From assembly GCF_000620505.1 (NCBI RefSeq), contig NZ_JIBC01000007.1:310001-374000 (forward strand): DNA of 64,000 nt. The letters run 5' to 3'. Both the position numbers and the translations under genes were made by a program. Source of the stretch: Sulfitobacter sp. 20_GPM-1509m. Lineage in GTDB: Bacteria; Pseudomonadota; Alphaproteobacteria; Rhodobacterales; Rhodobacteraceae. This document shows positions 9,316 to 18,086 of the stretch, piece after piece. The number at the start of each line of letters is the position of its first letter. Positions within the stretch are counted from its first letter, which is position 1. A model generated the notes under the pieces. It was given only the letters and a program-made list of their open reading frames with translations, had not been told where the DNA came from and searched no databases.

Positions 9316-10230
9316 TTACTCCACATTCTGCACTTGTTCACGCATCTGGTCGATCAGCGCCTTCAGCGCCAGCCCCACGCGCGTCAGTTCGGTATTCTGC
9401 GCCTTCGAGCACAGGGTATTGGCCTCGCGGTTGAACTCCTGCATCAGGAAATCCAGTTTCCGACCGACAGGGCCTGCCGCGTCAATCAGATCACGCGCGG
9501 CTGCGACATGGGCACCCAGCCGGTCGATTTCCTCGGTGATGTCGGATTTGACCGCAAGCAACGCCAGCTCCTGCGCGATTCGCGCGGCATCCAGACCGTC
9601 GGCGTTTTCCACGATGCGCGCGAGATTGCGGCGCAGGTTTTCGGCCACCTCGTCCTTGCGGGCCTCGGCTACGCGGGCGGCCTCGGCGGTCAGCGAGGCG
9701 ACCTCGTCCAGTTGCGCGCGCAACACGCGGGCCAGCGCCCTGCCCTCGCTGGCCCGCATCTGCACGAAATCCCGCACCAACGCAGCCACGTCAGCCTCGA
9801 TCGCTGCCTTCAGCGGTCCGGTGTCCTGATCGGCGCTGGACTGGTCCAGCACGCCGCGCATCACCGCAATGTCGGTGGCCTTGGAAGGCGCAAGCGACAG
9901 GCCAAGGTCCATGGCTTGCGCCTCGATTTCGGTCAGGGCGGTCAGCACGGCGGCCAATTGCGCATTGTTGACCTGCACCATGCCGCCCGCATCCTCGCGG
10001 GTGACACGCACGTTCAGCGTGATGTTGCCCCGCGCCACATGGGCCGCCACCTGAGCGCGCAAGGCGACCTCGAGCCCCTCGACCCAATCGGGCACACGCA
10101 GGCGGATATCCAGCCCCTTGCCATTGACGCTGCGCAACTCGCAGCCCCAACGATAGGCACCGCTTTCCCCCGCAGAGGTGGCAAAGGCAGTCATCGAGTG
10201 AAGGGCGGGGTTTGGGGCTGATTTGGTCAT
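9316..10230 (-). CDS. yicC: YicC family endoribonuclease-like protein
   Basis: YicC proteins are cytoplasmic, and the E. coli member has been linked to RNA (RyhB) degradation. I chose the ATG at 10230 (MTKSAPNPALHS) because it leads directly into the family's N-terminal signature MTAFA; the frame is open to 10320 but that extension is not family-like. The 304-residue protein has the YicC-like N-terminal domain with ELRSVNGKGLDIRLRVP and a C-terminal DUF1732 domain with GRKLDFLMQEFNREANTLCSKA. It is first in the run with gmk and is divergent from the PAS gene at 10438. Confidence 0.92.
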   Translation of the reverse strand: MTKSAPNPALHSMTAFATSAGESGAYRWGCELRSVNGKGLDIRLRVPDWVEGLEVALRAQVAAHVARGNITLNVRVTREDAGGMVQVNNAQLAAVLTALTEIEAQAMDLGLSLAPSKATDIAVMRGVLDQSSADQDTGPLKAAIEADVAALVRDFVQMRASEGRALARVLRAQLDEVASLTAEAARVAEARKDEVAENLRRNLARIVENADGLDAARIAQELALLAVKSDITEEIDRLGAHVAAARDLIDAAGPVGRKLDFLMQEFNREANTLCSKAQNTELTRVGLALKALIDQMREQVQNVE

Positions 10231-10329
10231 GACATTGCAATACGGCCAATGGGGTGCAGTGGGCAACCCACAGCGGCGGTTCCCGTACAGGCAGAAATCC
10301 GCGAACAGGTTACACGGCACCGGGTGCTG

Positions 10330-10344
10330 TTAACCAACTCTTAA
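10330..10344. promoter_or_regulatory. CtrA-like binding site (TTAA-N7-TTAA)
   Basis: The sequence TTAACCAACTCTTAA matches the full CtrA consensus TTAA-N7-TTAA exactly. It lies in the divergent gap between yicC (start 10230) and the PAS-domain gene (start 10438), about 95 bases from either start codon. In Rhodobacteraceae CtrA mainly controls motility and gene-transfer-agent functions; which neighbour it affects cannot be told from sequence. Confidence 0.5.
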
Positions 10345-10437
10345 GATTTTAGGCCGATGAACGAAGCGTTCGGTTATTAATGGTTTGGTAACAAAGTGGC
10401 AGACCTGTCTGCTTAATAAGGTTAAGGTAGGCATGTA

Positions 10438-11139
10438 ATGGATTTCTTCGAACGCAACCCGCAGAACGTGGTGGCTATGACAGACTTTCAGGCAGATTCC
10501 GGCTTTTCCGCCCTGTCACAGGTCGAAGGCTATTGGGATGCGCTGCGCCGCTCGCGTTTGATGCCAAAACGGTCAGAAATCGACCCGCGCGGGATCGAAT
10601 CCGCGCTGGAATACACCTTTATCCTCGAACGCATCGCCCCCGGCATGGCGCGCCTGCGCATCGCGGGCAGCCATCTGGGCGACCTTATGGGCATGGAAGT
10701 GCGCGGGATGCCGCTGACCTCGCTGATTTCGCCAGACGGGCGGCGGCAGGTTTGCGACGCATTGGAAGAAGTGTTCCAGCGCCCGGCCGTTTGCGAGGTG
10801 CATCTCAACGCGCCCGCAGGATTTGACAAACCGGCACTGGAAGCCCGCATGGTGCTGTTGCCGTTGAAAAGCGATCTGGGGGATGTCAGCCGCGCTTTGG
10901 GCTGTTTCGTGGCGCGCGGCACCATCGGACGCAAGCCGCGCCGGTTCGACGTCACTTCGGTGACCAGCCGCGCAATCACCGCAGCCGCGACAACATCATT
11001 GCCGACCGAACCCACGCCAAGGCAAGACACGACACGCCAGTCCGGCATGGCGGAAGCCCCCAAGCCCTTTGTCAAAGGCCGCCGGTCCGGCGATGTGCCC
11101 TATCTGCGGCTGATCAAGACCGACACCAAGACAGACTGA
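10438..11139 (+). CDS. PAS_5-type PAS domain protein
   Basis: The 233-residue soluble protein has a single PAS-like domain (about residues 25-165) of the DUF1388/PAS_5 kind found in many copies in Rhodobacterales and Rhizobiales; recognisable parts are YWDALRRSRLMPKRSEIDPRGIE and the sensor strand region FILERIAPGMARLRIAGSHLGDLMG. There is no kinase, cyclase or DNA-binding domain. The C-terminal 65 residues are low in complexity, rich in Thr, Pro and Lys, and look disordered. It is monocistronic, with a CtrA-like site upstream. Function is unknown. Confidence 0.8.
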   Translation: MDFFERNPQNVVAMTDFQADSGFSALSQVEGYWDALRRSRLMPKRSEIDPRGIESALEYTFILERIAPGMARLRIAGSHLGDLMGMEVRGMPLTSLISPDGRRQVCDALEEVFQRPAVCEVHLNAPAGFDKPALEARMVLLPLKSDLGDVSRALGCFVARGTIGRKPRRFDVTSVTSRAITAAATTSLPTEPTPRQDTTRQSGMAEAPKPFVKGRRSGDVPYLRLIKTDTKTD

Positions 11140-11164
11140 CCCAAGGTTCTCCCGGCGGGAAAGC

Positions 11165-11194
11165 CGCAAGGATTCCCCGCAGGAAATCCTTGCG
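11165..11194. terminator. Hairpin between convergent genes
   Basis: A perfect 10-bp stem (11165-11174 with 11185-11194, 10-base loop) lies between the convergent PAS gene (stop 11139) and DAHP synthase (stop 11203). T-runs are poor on both sides, so it may be a weak bidirectional terminator or a 3' end stabiliser. Confidence 0.5.
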
Positions 11195-11202
11195 TTATGT
11201 CA

Positions 11203-12576
11203 TCAACCGACGTGTTGCTGGCTGATTTGTGTGTTGCGCCGTGCAGTCAGTTCCTCGGCCACGAGGAATGCCAGTTCCAGCGACTGGCTGGCGTTCAGGC
11301 GCGGGTCACATGCGGTATGATAGCGATCTGACAGGTCTTCGTCGCTGACGGCCCTTACACCACCGGTGCACTCGGTCACGTCTTGCCCGGTCATCTCGAA
11401 ATGCACGCCACCCGGGACTGTGCCCTCGGCCTGGTGCACCCCAAAGAACTCGCGCACTTCGCGCAGGACACTTTCGAACGGACGTGTCTTGTAGCCCGAG
11501 GACGACTTGATCGTGTTGCCGTGCATCGCGTCACAGGTCCACAGCACATTCGCGCCCTCTTCCTGCACCGCCTTGATCAGACGCGGCAGGTGATCGCCCA
11601 CGCTGCCCGCGCCAAAGCGTGCGATCAGCGTCAGACGGCCCGCCTCGTTTTCGGGGTTCAGCTTGGACATCAAGACCTTGAGGTCATCCGCCGTGGTCGT
11701 CGGGCCGCATTTCAGACCAATCGGGTTCTGCACGCCACGTGCGTATTCCACATGCGCGCCATCCGGCTGACGTGTGCGGTCACCGATCCAGATCATGTGC
11801 CCCGACCCTGCGAGCCATTTGCCCGTGGTGGTGTCCACCCGCGTCAGCGCTTCTTCATACTCCAGCAACAGGCTTTCGTGGCTGGTGTAGAATTCAACCG
11901 TCGAAAACTCATGCGTGGTTTTCGAGTTGATGCCAGCAGCCCCCATGAAGTCGATGGTGTCCTGGATCCGGTTGGCGATCTCGGCGTATTTGGCCGCGTC
12001 CTCGGTATCGGTAAAGCCCAGCGTCCAGGAATGGACCCGGTTCATATCGGCAAAACCCCCGGTCGAAAAAGCCCGCAACAGGTTCAGCGTCGCTGCCGCC
12101 TGCGTGTAGGCTTGCAACATCTTTGCCGGATCGGGAATGCGCGCTTCGGGCGTGAACTCCAGACCGTTAATGATGTCGCCGCGGTAGCTGGGCAGCTCGA
12201 CGCCATCGATGACCTCGGTGGGCGCGCTGCGCGGTTTGGCGAACTGGCCTGCCATGCGGCCGACCTTGATCACCGGAACCTTGGCGCCGAATGTCAGCAC
12301 CATCGCCATTTGCAGCATCACCTTGAATGTGTCGCGAATGCTGTCGGCGCTGAACTGGTCAAAGGCCTCGGCGCAATCGCCGCCCTGCAACAGGAACGCC
12401 TCGCCCCGGCTTGCCGCACCCAAATGCGCCTTGAGCCTGCGCGCTTCGCCCGCAAAGACAAGCGGCGGATACTTCGACAGCTGGGCGGTGACCGCCTCCA
12501 GTGCAGCTGTGTCTGTATAGTCAGGCATCTGGATCCGTGGCTTGTTGCGCCAATCCGATTTCGACCATTCGCTCAT
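11203..12576 (-). CDS. Class II 3-deoxy-7-phosphoheptulonate (DAHP) synthase
   Basis: This enzyme condenses phosphoenolpyruvate and erythrose 4-phosphate to DAHP, the first step of the shikimate pathway. The 457-residue length and motifs such as [48 protein letters not shown] and CDAMHGNT are diagnostic of the class II (plant/Mycobacterium) type rather than the AroFGH type. [18 protein letters not shown] contains expected metal-binding residues. It appears to be monocistronic. Confidence 0.95.
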   Translation of the reverse strand: MSEWSKSDWRNKPRIQMPDYTDTAALEAVTAQLSKYPPLVFAGEARRLKAHLGAASRGEAFLLQGGDCAEAFDQFSADSIRDTFKVMLQMAMVLTFGAKVPVIKVGRMAGQFAKPRSAPTEVIDGVELPSYRGDIINGLEFTPEARIPDPAKMLQAYTQAAATLNLLRAFSTGGFADMNRVHSWTLGFTDTEDAAKYAEIANRIQDTIDFMGAAGINSKTTHEFSTVEFYTSHESLLLEYEEALTRVDTTTGKWLAGSGHMIWIGDRTRQPDGAHVEYARGVQNPIGLKCGPTTTADDLKVLMSKLNPENEAGRLTLIARFGAGSVGDHLPRLIKAVQEEGANVLWTCDAMHGNTIKSSSGYKTRPFESVLREVREFFGVHQAEGTVPGGVHFEMTGQDVTECTGGVRAVSDEDLSDRYHTACDPRLNASQSLELAFLVAEELTARRNTQISQQHVG

Positions 12577-12790
12577 AGTGTCTCTCCGTGTTCAGGCTGT
12601 CATCCAGCCACCCTAGTGGAGGGCTTATACAAAAGCGTGCCATAACTGGCCATACGTCAATTGCGACCTCTTGACGTCGCAGCCCATGCGTGGGCAGAGT
12701 CCCCGCCATGGCCTGCAAAGGCCCGGTGAATAAGATGTCTGGGAGCAGGTATCGGGTCTTCGTCGAAACTGTATTTATAAGGACGCCGCG

Positions 12791-13795
12791 ATGTCGCAGA
12801 CGCGCTCAGCCACCAACCGGTCTGTTTCCCCCGACAAACCCCGTCGTTATGTCTTTGTCCTTTTGAACAATTTCACATTGCTGTGCTTTTCGGCTGCCGT
12901 GGAAAGCCTGCGCATTGCCAACCGCATGGCGGGCCGCGACCTGTACGAATGGCGTATCATTGGTGAAGGCGGCGAAACGGCTGTCTGCTCGGCGGGCACT
13001 GCGTTCAAGCTGGACGGCGATCTGGAAGAGCTGACTCGCGATGACACGGTCATGGTCTGTGGCGGTATCGACGTTCAGGACGCCACCAGCAAACGTCTGC
13101 TGGGCTGGCTGCGCCGCGAGGCCCGCAAGGGGCTGCAAATGGGCGGGCTGTGCACAGCCGCCTATTCGCTGGCGCGTGCCGGCCTGCTGGATGGCAAAAA
13201 GGCGACGATCCACTGGGAAAACCAGGACAGCTTTGCCGAGGAATTCGAAGAGGTGAACCTGACAAAATCCGTCTTTGTCGTGGATGGTCAACGGATCACC
13301 ACGGCGGGCGGCACGTCGTCAATCGACCTGATGCTGAAGCTGATTGCCGATGACCACGGCGAGGATATGGCCAATGCGGTGGCCGACCAACTGATCTATT
13401 CGTCGATCCGCACCGATCAGGACACCCAGCGTCTGTCCGTGCCGACCCGAATCGGCGTGCGCCATCCGAAGCTGTCCCAGGTTATCCAGATCATGGAAAC
13501 CAACGTCGAAGAGCCGATCAGCCCGTCGATTCTGGCCAAGGATGTGGGCATGTCCACCCGCCAGCTCGAACGCTTGTTCCGCCGCTATCTCAGCCGCTCG
13601 CCCAAGCGGTATTACATGGAATTGCGCCTGCAAAAGGCACGCAACCTTCTGATGCAAACGGATATGAGCGTGATCAACGTGGCGCTGGCCTGCGGCTTTG
13701 CCTCGCCCTCGCATTTCTCGAAATGCTACCGTGCGCATTATGACACCACGCCCTACCGCGAGCGGGGATCGCACGCGGCAAGGCTTAGCATCTGA
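12791..13795 (+). CDS. GlxA-family AraC-type transcriptional regulator
   Basis: The 334 residues join an N-terminal DJ-1/PfpI class I amidotransferase-like domain (about 20-190, with the nucleophile-elbow cysteine in GGLCTAAYSLARAG) to a C-terminal AraC double helix-turn-helix (about 230-325, ending CGFASPSHFSKCYRAHYDTTPYRER). Such regulators control amine catabolism, for example GbdR for glycine betaine and CdhR for carnitine. No target gene can be assigned: the flanking genes are DAHP synthase and a convergent sugar dehydrogenase. The start has AAGGA upstream. Confidence 0.88.
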   Translation: MSQTRSATNRSVSPDKPRRYVFVLLNNFTLLCFSAAVESLRIANRMAGRDLYEWRIIGEGGETAVCSAGTAFKLDGDLEELTRDDTVMVCGGIDVQDATSKRLLGWLRREARKGLQMGGLCTAAYSLARAGLLDGKKATIHWENQDSFAEEFEEVNLTKSVFVVDGQRITTAGGTSSIDLMLKLIADDHGEDMANAVADQLIYSSIRTDQDTQRLSVPTRIGVRHPKLSQVIQIMETNVEEPISPSILAKDVGMSTRQLERLFRRYLSRSPKRYYMELRLQKARNLLMQTDMSVINVALACGFASPSHFSKCYRAHYDTTPYRERGSHAARLSI

Positions 13796-14911
13796 TCAAA
13801 GCGCCATCCGGTAGAGGGTGCCGTCTATGACAGACAGGAACCAGATGCTGCCGTCCGGGGCTGTCTGGATGTCACGCACGCGGGCCGTTTCAGGCGCCTT
13901 GATCTGCTCGACCTCTTGCGCGGTGTCGCCGTCGATCTGCAAGCGGCTGATATAGTTGAACTTCAGCGCGCCCACGAACAGATTGCCCTGCCAGTCGGGA
14001 AACATGTCGCCGTCGTAAAACATCGCCCCTGACGGCGCGATGGACGGGTCCCAGTAATGCGCAGGTTGCTGCATGCCGTCCTTTTCGGTTCCTTCACCGA
14101 TTTTGGTCCCGTTGTAATTGCGGCCATAGCTGATGACCGGCCAGCCATAGTTGGCCCCCTTGACCGTCAGGTTCACTTCGTCGCCGCCCTTGGCACCGTG
14201 TTCGACCACCCACAGGCGGCCATCGGCATCCAGCGCTGCCCCCTGCACATTGCGGTGACCGAATGACCAGATGTCAGGCAACGCATCCGCCTGCCCCGCA
14301 AATGGATTGTCCGACGGCACCGACCCGTCGCGCATCACGCGCACCACCTTGCCGTTGTGCTGGTTCAGATCCTGCGCCAGCGGTCCCTGGCCACGGTCGC
14401 CCATGGTGACAAACAGCGCGCCATCCGCACCCTCGACCACGCGGCTGCCGAAATGCCTGCCGCCCTGGTTGCCCGGCTTCATCTCGAACAACACCTGTAC
14501 ATCGTTCAGCGACGACCCGTCCGTCGACAGCACCCCCGAGGCCAGCGCCGTCCCTGCACCGCCGCCATCCTGTGGCTTGGCGTAGGTCAGCAGCACCGTA
14601 CGGCTGTCGGCAAAGTCACGCGGCAGCGTAACATCCAGCAATCCGCCCTGCCCGCTGTCGGCGACCTCGGGCACGCCTGTCACTGCAACGCGCGACCCGT
14701 CAGGTTTCACATGCCACAGCGTCCCGGCCCGCTCGGTGATCAGAAGCCCGCCCTCTGGCAGGAAGTCAAAGGCCCAGGGCGTATCCAGATCCTGTACCTG
14801 CGCGGAAAAGGTAACCGGCCCTGCCGAAGTCTCCTGTGCCTGAGCCTGTGGCACCCCTGAAACCGCACCAAATCCCCATATGGCACATAGAATCGTGAAC
14901 AGTCGCTTCAT
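13796..14911 (-). CDS. PQQ-dependent sugar dehydrogenase (YliI-like, secreted)
   Basis: This is a periplasmic six-bladed beta-propeller of the soluble glucose/aldose sugar dehydrogenase family (GSDH), which uses PQQ to oxidise aldoses. The 371-residue precursor has a Sec signal peptide ending in AQAQE near residue 26. Family features include LDTPWAFDFLPEGGLLITERAG, GDRGQGPLAQDLNQHNGKVVRV, SFGHRNVQGAALD and EHGAKGGDEVN with the catalytic-region residues. An excellent AAGGAGG lies upstream. It is monocistronic, convergent with the AraC regulator and divergent from the branched-chain amino-acid transporter. Confidence 0.9.
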   Translation of the reverse strand: MKRLFTILCAIWGFGAVSGVPQAQAQETSAGPVTFSAQVQDLDTPWAFDFLPEGGLLITERAGTLWHVKPDGSRVAVTGVPEVADSGQGGLLDVTLPRDFADSRTVLLTYAKPQDGGGAGTALASGVLSTDGSSLNDVQVLFEMKPGNQGGRHFGSRVVEGADGALFVTMGDRGQGPLAQDLNQHNGKVVRVMRDGSVPSDNPFAGQADALPDIWSFGHRNVQGAALDADGRLWVVEHGAKGGDEVNLTVKGANYGWPVISYGRNYNGTKIGEGTEKDGMQQPAHYWDPSIAPSGAMFYDGDMFPDWQGNLFVGALKFNYISRLQIDGDTAQEVEQIKAPETARVRDIQTAPDGSIWFLSVIDGTLYRMAL

Positions 14912-15105
14912 TGCATCCTCCTTGGCGCGCAGACCGGCACCGATACGGGCACCGAAATATTATTCCGAAAAATACAGATAGGTCGAAAATCCTGACTTTC
15001 CAAAGGAGTTGGCCAAGAACAAGCGCGCCTTAAATCCCTTTTCTTTTCAGAACGACGTGCTTAGGCTCTGGCCAGAACGCAAAGTTCCAATAAGGGAGTT
15101 ACCAC

Positions 15106-16302
15106 ATGAAAAAGTTTCTGATGGCCACCGCGGCCACCGCATTGATGACCAGTACGGCCTTTGCCGATGCCCACGCCAAAGAAGTGAAAATCGGCGTGAT
15201 CCTGGGCTTTACCGGCCCTCTGGAATCGATCACCCCCGCGATGGGTGCCGGTGCAGAACTGGCGATGGCCGAAGTCACGGACAGCGGCGCGCTGCTGGAT
15301 GGTGCCAAAGTCGTCTCGATCCGCGGTGACAGCACATGCATCGACGCCGGCGCTGCCACCTCGGCTGCCGAGCGTCTGATCACGTCGGACAAGGTCTCGG
15401 CCATCATGGGTGCAGACTGTTCGGGCGTGACCGGTGCGATTCTGCAGAACGCGGCACGTCCCAACGGCATCGTCATGATCTCGCCGTCGGCCACATCGCC
15501 CGGCCTGTCGACCGCCGAAGATGACGGCCTGTTCTTCCGCACCGCTCCGTCGGACGCGCGTCAGGGTGTGATCATGACCGAGATCCTGCAGGACCGCGGC
15601 GTCAAGGAGGTCGCGCTGACCTATACCAACAACGACTATGGCAAGGGTCTGGCGGATGCCTTCCAGGCGGCGTTTGAAGAAGCTGGCGGCACAGTCACCA
15701 TCGCGACCGCGCACGAAGACGGCAAAGCTGACTATTCGGCAGAGGTCGGCGCGCTGGCCTCGGCTGGCGGTGAAGCGCTTGTTGTCGCCGGATACGTTGA
15801 CCAGGGCGGCTCGGGCATTGTCCGCTCGTCCATCGACTCGGGTGCGTTTGACACGTTCTATTTCCCCGACGGCATGGTTGGTGAAAAGCTGAACGAAAAC
15901 TTCGGTGCGGAACTGAATGGCTCGTACGGCGCCTACCCCGGCACCGACAGCGAAGGCGCTGCCAAGTTCCTGGAACTGGCCACAGCGGCCGGATTTGACG
16001 GCACCGGCGCATTCGCACCCGAAAGCTATGACGCAGCGGCGCTGATCATGCTGGCGATGCAAGCGGCAAACTCGATGGACTCGGCTGACTTCAAAGACAA
16101 AGTCATGGACGTTGCCAACGCACCGGGCGAGAAAATCTATCCCGGCGAGCTGGCCAAGGCGCTTGAGCTGATCAAAGAAGGCAAGGATGTCGACTATGAA
16201 GGCGCATCCGCCGTTGAACTGATCGGACCCGGTGAATCGGCTGGCAACTACCAGGAAATCGAATTCGCTGACGGCAAGTATTCCACGATCAAATACCGCT
16301 GA
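15106..16302 (+). CDS. Branched-chain amino-acid ABC transporter substrate-binding protein
   Basis: This is the periplasmic type I binding protein of the liv-like importer that follows. The 398-residue precursor has a signal peptide (1-20, ending TAFA) and then KIGVILGFTGPLE, the family's opening strand and ligand loop. Mid-domain features such as GADCSGVTGAILQNAA and SPSATSPGLST correspond to the hinge ligand-binding Ser/Thr region. An AAGGGAG ribosome site precedes it. A strong hairpin after the gene separates it from livG, which fits the usual excess of binding protein over membrane parts. The exact amino acid or amide bound cannot be read from sequence. Confidence 0.92.
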   Translation: MKKFLMATAATALMTSTAFADAHAKEVKIGVILGFTGPLESITPAMGAGAELAMAEVTDSGALLDGAKVVSIRGDSTCIDAGAATSAAERLITSDKVSAIMGADCSGVTGAILQNAARPNGIVMISPSATSPGLSTAEDDGLFFRTAPSDARQGVIMTEILQDRGVKEVALTYTNNDYGKGLADAFQAAFEEAGGTVTIATAHEDGKADYSAEVGALASAGGEALVVAGYVDQGGSGIVRSSIDSGAFDTFYFPDGMVGEKLNENFGAELNGSYGAYPGTDSEGAAKFLELATAAGFDGTGAFAPESYDAAALIMLAMQAANSMDSADFKDKVMDVANAPGEKIYPGELAKALELIKEGKDVDYEGASAVELIGPGESAGNYQEIEFADGKYSTIKYR

Positions 16303-16319
16303 TCCGCAATTGAAAGATC

Positions 16320-16351
16320 GAAACGGCCCGGAGACCTCTTCGGGCCGTTTC
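16320..16351 (+). terminator. Hairpin after the liv binding-protein gene
   Basis: An 11-bp perfect GC-rich stem (16320-16330 with 16341-16351, 10-base loop) begins 17 bases after the binding-protein stop. It lacks a proper T-run, so it is more likely an mRNA stabiliser or partial attenuator ahead of livG than a full terminator. Confidence 0.7.
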
Positions 16352-16409
16352 CAGTATGAAGCAGACCCCGTTTAATGAGGGTCGCATACACACAGGGGAT
16401 GGAAAGCCA

Positions 16410-17192
16410 ATGATCGTCGTCGTCGACATTCACAAACATTTCGGCGGATTTCACGCCGTAGACGGGGCCAGCCTGTCGATCAAACCGGGTTCAATCACCG
16501 GGTTGATTGGTCCGAATGGCGCCGGAAAGACCACTCTTTTCAACGTGATCGCAGGGGTTCTTAAACCAACCTCGGGTCGTGTCACCATGAACGGCGAGGA
16601 CATCACCGGCCTGCCGCCGCACACGCTGTTCCACAAGGGGCTGCTGCGCACGTTCCAGATTGCCCATGAATTCTCGTCGATGACCTGCCGCGAGAACCTG
16701 ATGATGGTGCCCGGCAACCAGTCGGGCGAAACCCTGTGGAACACCTGGTTTGGCCGCAAACGCATCGCCGATGAGGAACGCGCCCTGCGCGCCAAGGCGG
16801 ACGAGGTTCTGGAGTTTCTGACGGTCGAGCATCTGGCCGATCACAAGGCAGGCCAGATCTCGGGCGGACAGAAAAAGCTGTTGGAGCTGGGGCGCACCAT
16901 GATGGTCGACGCCAAGATCGTGTTTCTGGACGAGGTTGGTGCCGGCGTGAACCGCACGCTGCTGAACACCATTGGCGACGCGATCCTGCGCCTGAACCAA
17001 GAGCGCAACTATACATTCGTCGTGATCGAACACGACATGGATTTCATCGGCAAGATTTGCGACCCGGTCATCTGCATGGCCGAGGGCAAAGTTCTGGCCG
17101 AGGGTACGCTGGACGAGATCAAGGCCAATGAGCACGTGATCGAGGCCTATCTGGGCACCGGCCTGAAAAACAAAGAGCAGGTGGGCGCATGA
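16410..17192 (+). CDS. livG: Branched-chain amino-acid ABC transporter ATPase LivG
   Basis: This is one of the two ATPases of the importer. I prefer the ATG at 16410 (MIVVVDIHKHFGG) with a purine-rich AGGGGATGGAAAG upstream; an ATG at 16356 is in frame but abuts the hairpin and adds 18 unlikely residues. The 260 residues carry Walker A GPNGAGKT, signature ISGGQKKLLELGR, and Walker B KIVFLDEVGAG. In that motif the usual LDEP is changed to LDEV, but the catalytic Glu remains. The C-terminal sequence with IEAYLG is typical of LivG. The stop overlaps the livF start by four bases. Confidence 0.93.
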   Translation: MIVVVDIHKHFGGFHAVDGASLSIKPGSITGLIGPNGAGKTTLFNVIAGVLKPTSGRVTMNGEDITGLPPHTLFHKGLLRTFQIAHEFSSMTCRENLMMVPGNQSGETLWNTWFGRKRIADEERALRAKADEVLEFLTVEHLADHKAGQISGGQKKLLELGRTMMVDAKIVFLDEVGAGVNRTLLNTIGDAILRLNQERNYTFVVIEHDMDFIGKICDPVICMAEGKVLAEGTLDEIKANEHVIEAYLGTGLKNKEQVGA

Positions 17193-18013
17193 GTGGCAAT
17201 CCCTATACCGACGGACGCGGCAACAAGGACGCGTCGATCGCCAACCCCAAGGGCGGCGGAACCATGTCCGCCCACCCCGGCACCGGTGCTGCGATGAACA
17301 CCCGTAATGCCTTCCTGATCGGTGACAGCATGACGGGCGGCTATGGCAACGGCCCCGACATTCTGCACGATTGCACCGTGGCCGTGGACGCAGGCGAGAT
17401 TGCCGTGATCGTCGGCCCCAATGGTGCGGGCAAATCCACCGCGATGAAGGCGGTGTTCGGGATGCTGGACGTGCGCCAAGGCTCGGTCCGGCTGGACGGC
17501 GAGGATATTACCGACCTAAGCCCGCAGGACCGCGTGGCCAAGGGCATGGGGTTTGTTCCGCAAACCTCGAACATCTTCACCTCGATGACGGTTGAAGAGA
17601 ACCTTGAGATGGGCGCATTTATCCGCCGCGACGATTTCCGCGATACGATGGCGCAGGTTTATGACCTGTTCCCCATCCTCAAGGAAAAGCGCCGTCAGGC
17701 GGCGGGCGAACTGTCGGGCGGTCAACGCCAGCAGGTCGCCGTGGGCCGCGCGCTGATGACGCGCCCCAAGGTTCTGATGCTGGACGAACCCACGGCGGGC
17801 GTCAGCCCCATCGTCATGGACGAGCTGTTCGACCGCATCATCGAGGTTGCCCGCACCGGCATCCCGATCCTGATGGTCGAACAGAACGCGCGTCAGGCGC
17901 TTGAGATTGCCGACAAGGGCTATGTTCTGGTGCAGGGCGGCAATGCGTTCACCGGCACCGGCAAGGAACTGCTGGCCGATCCCGAAGTCCGCAAATCGTT
18001 CTTGGGGGGCTGA
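17189..18013 (+). CDS. livF: Branched-chain amino-acid ABC transporter ATPase LivF
   Basis: This is the second ATPase. It has 274 residues, about 35 more than usual at the N-terminus, a polar Gly-rich extension (SGNPYTDGRGNKDASIANPKG) before the ABC domain. Walker A is GPNGAGKS, the signature LSGGQRQQVAVGRAL and Walker B VLMLDEPTAG. ATGs within the extension at 17264 (MSAHPG) and 17294 (MNTRNA) are possible real starts; the four-base overlap with livG favours 17189. Confidence 0.93.
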   Translation: MSGNPYTDGRGNKDASIANPKGGGTMSAHPGTGAAMNTRNAFLIGDSMTGGYGNGPDILHDCTVAVDAGEIAVIVGPNGAGKSTAMKAVFGMLDVRQGSVRLDGEDITDLSPQDRVAKGMGFVPQTSNIFTSMTVEENLEMGAFIRRDDFRDTMAQVYDLFPILKEKRRQAAGELSGGQRQQVAVGRALMTRPKVLMLDEPTAGVSPIVMDELFDRIIEVARTGIPILMVEQNARQALEIADKGYVLVQGGNAFTGTGKELLADPEVRKSFLGG

Positions 18014-18017
18014 GGAT

Positions 18018-18086
18018 ATGCATCACGCTTCAACACCCCGCATCCACAGCCCGCTGGGCACCAACCCGACCGGAGGCTGTGCATAA
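18018..18086 (+). CDS. Possible 22-residue leader peptide before livH
   Basis: A short open frame (MHHASTPRIHS to TGGCA) starts five bases after the livF stop, with GGGGGG eight bases upstream, and its TAA overlaps the livH ATG by one base (TAATG). The arrangement would couple translation of livH to livF across what would otherwise be a 72-base gap. No homologue is recognised, and it may be a chance frame. Confidence 0.3.
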   Translation: MHHASTPRIHSPLGTNPTGGCA

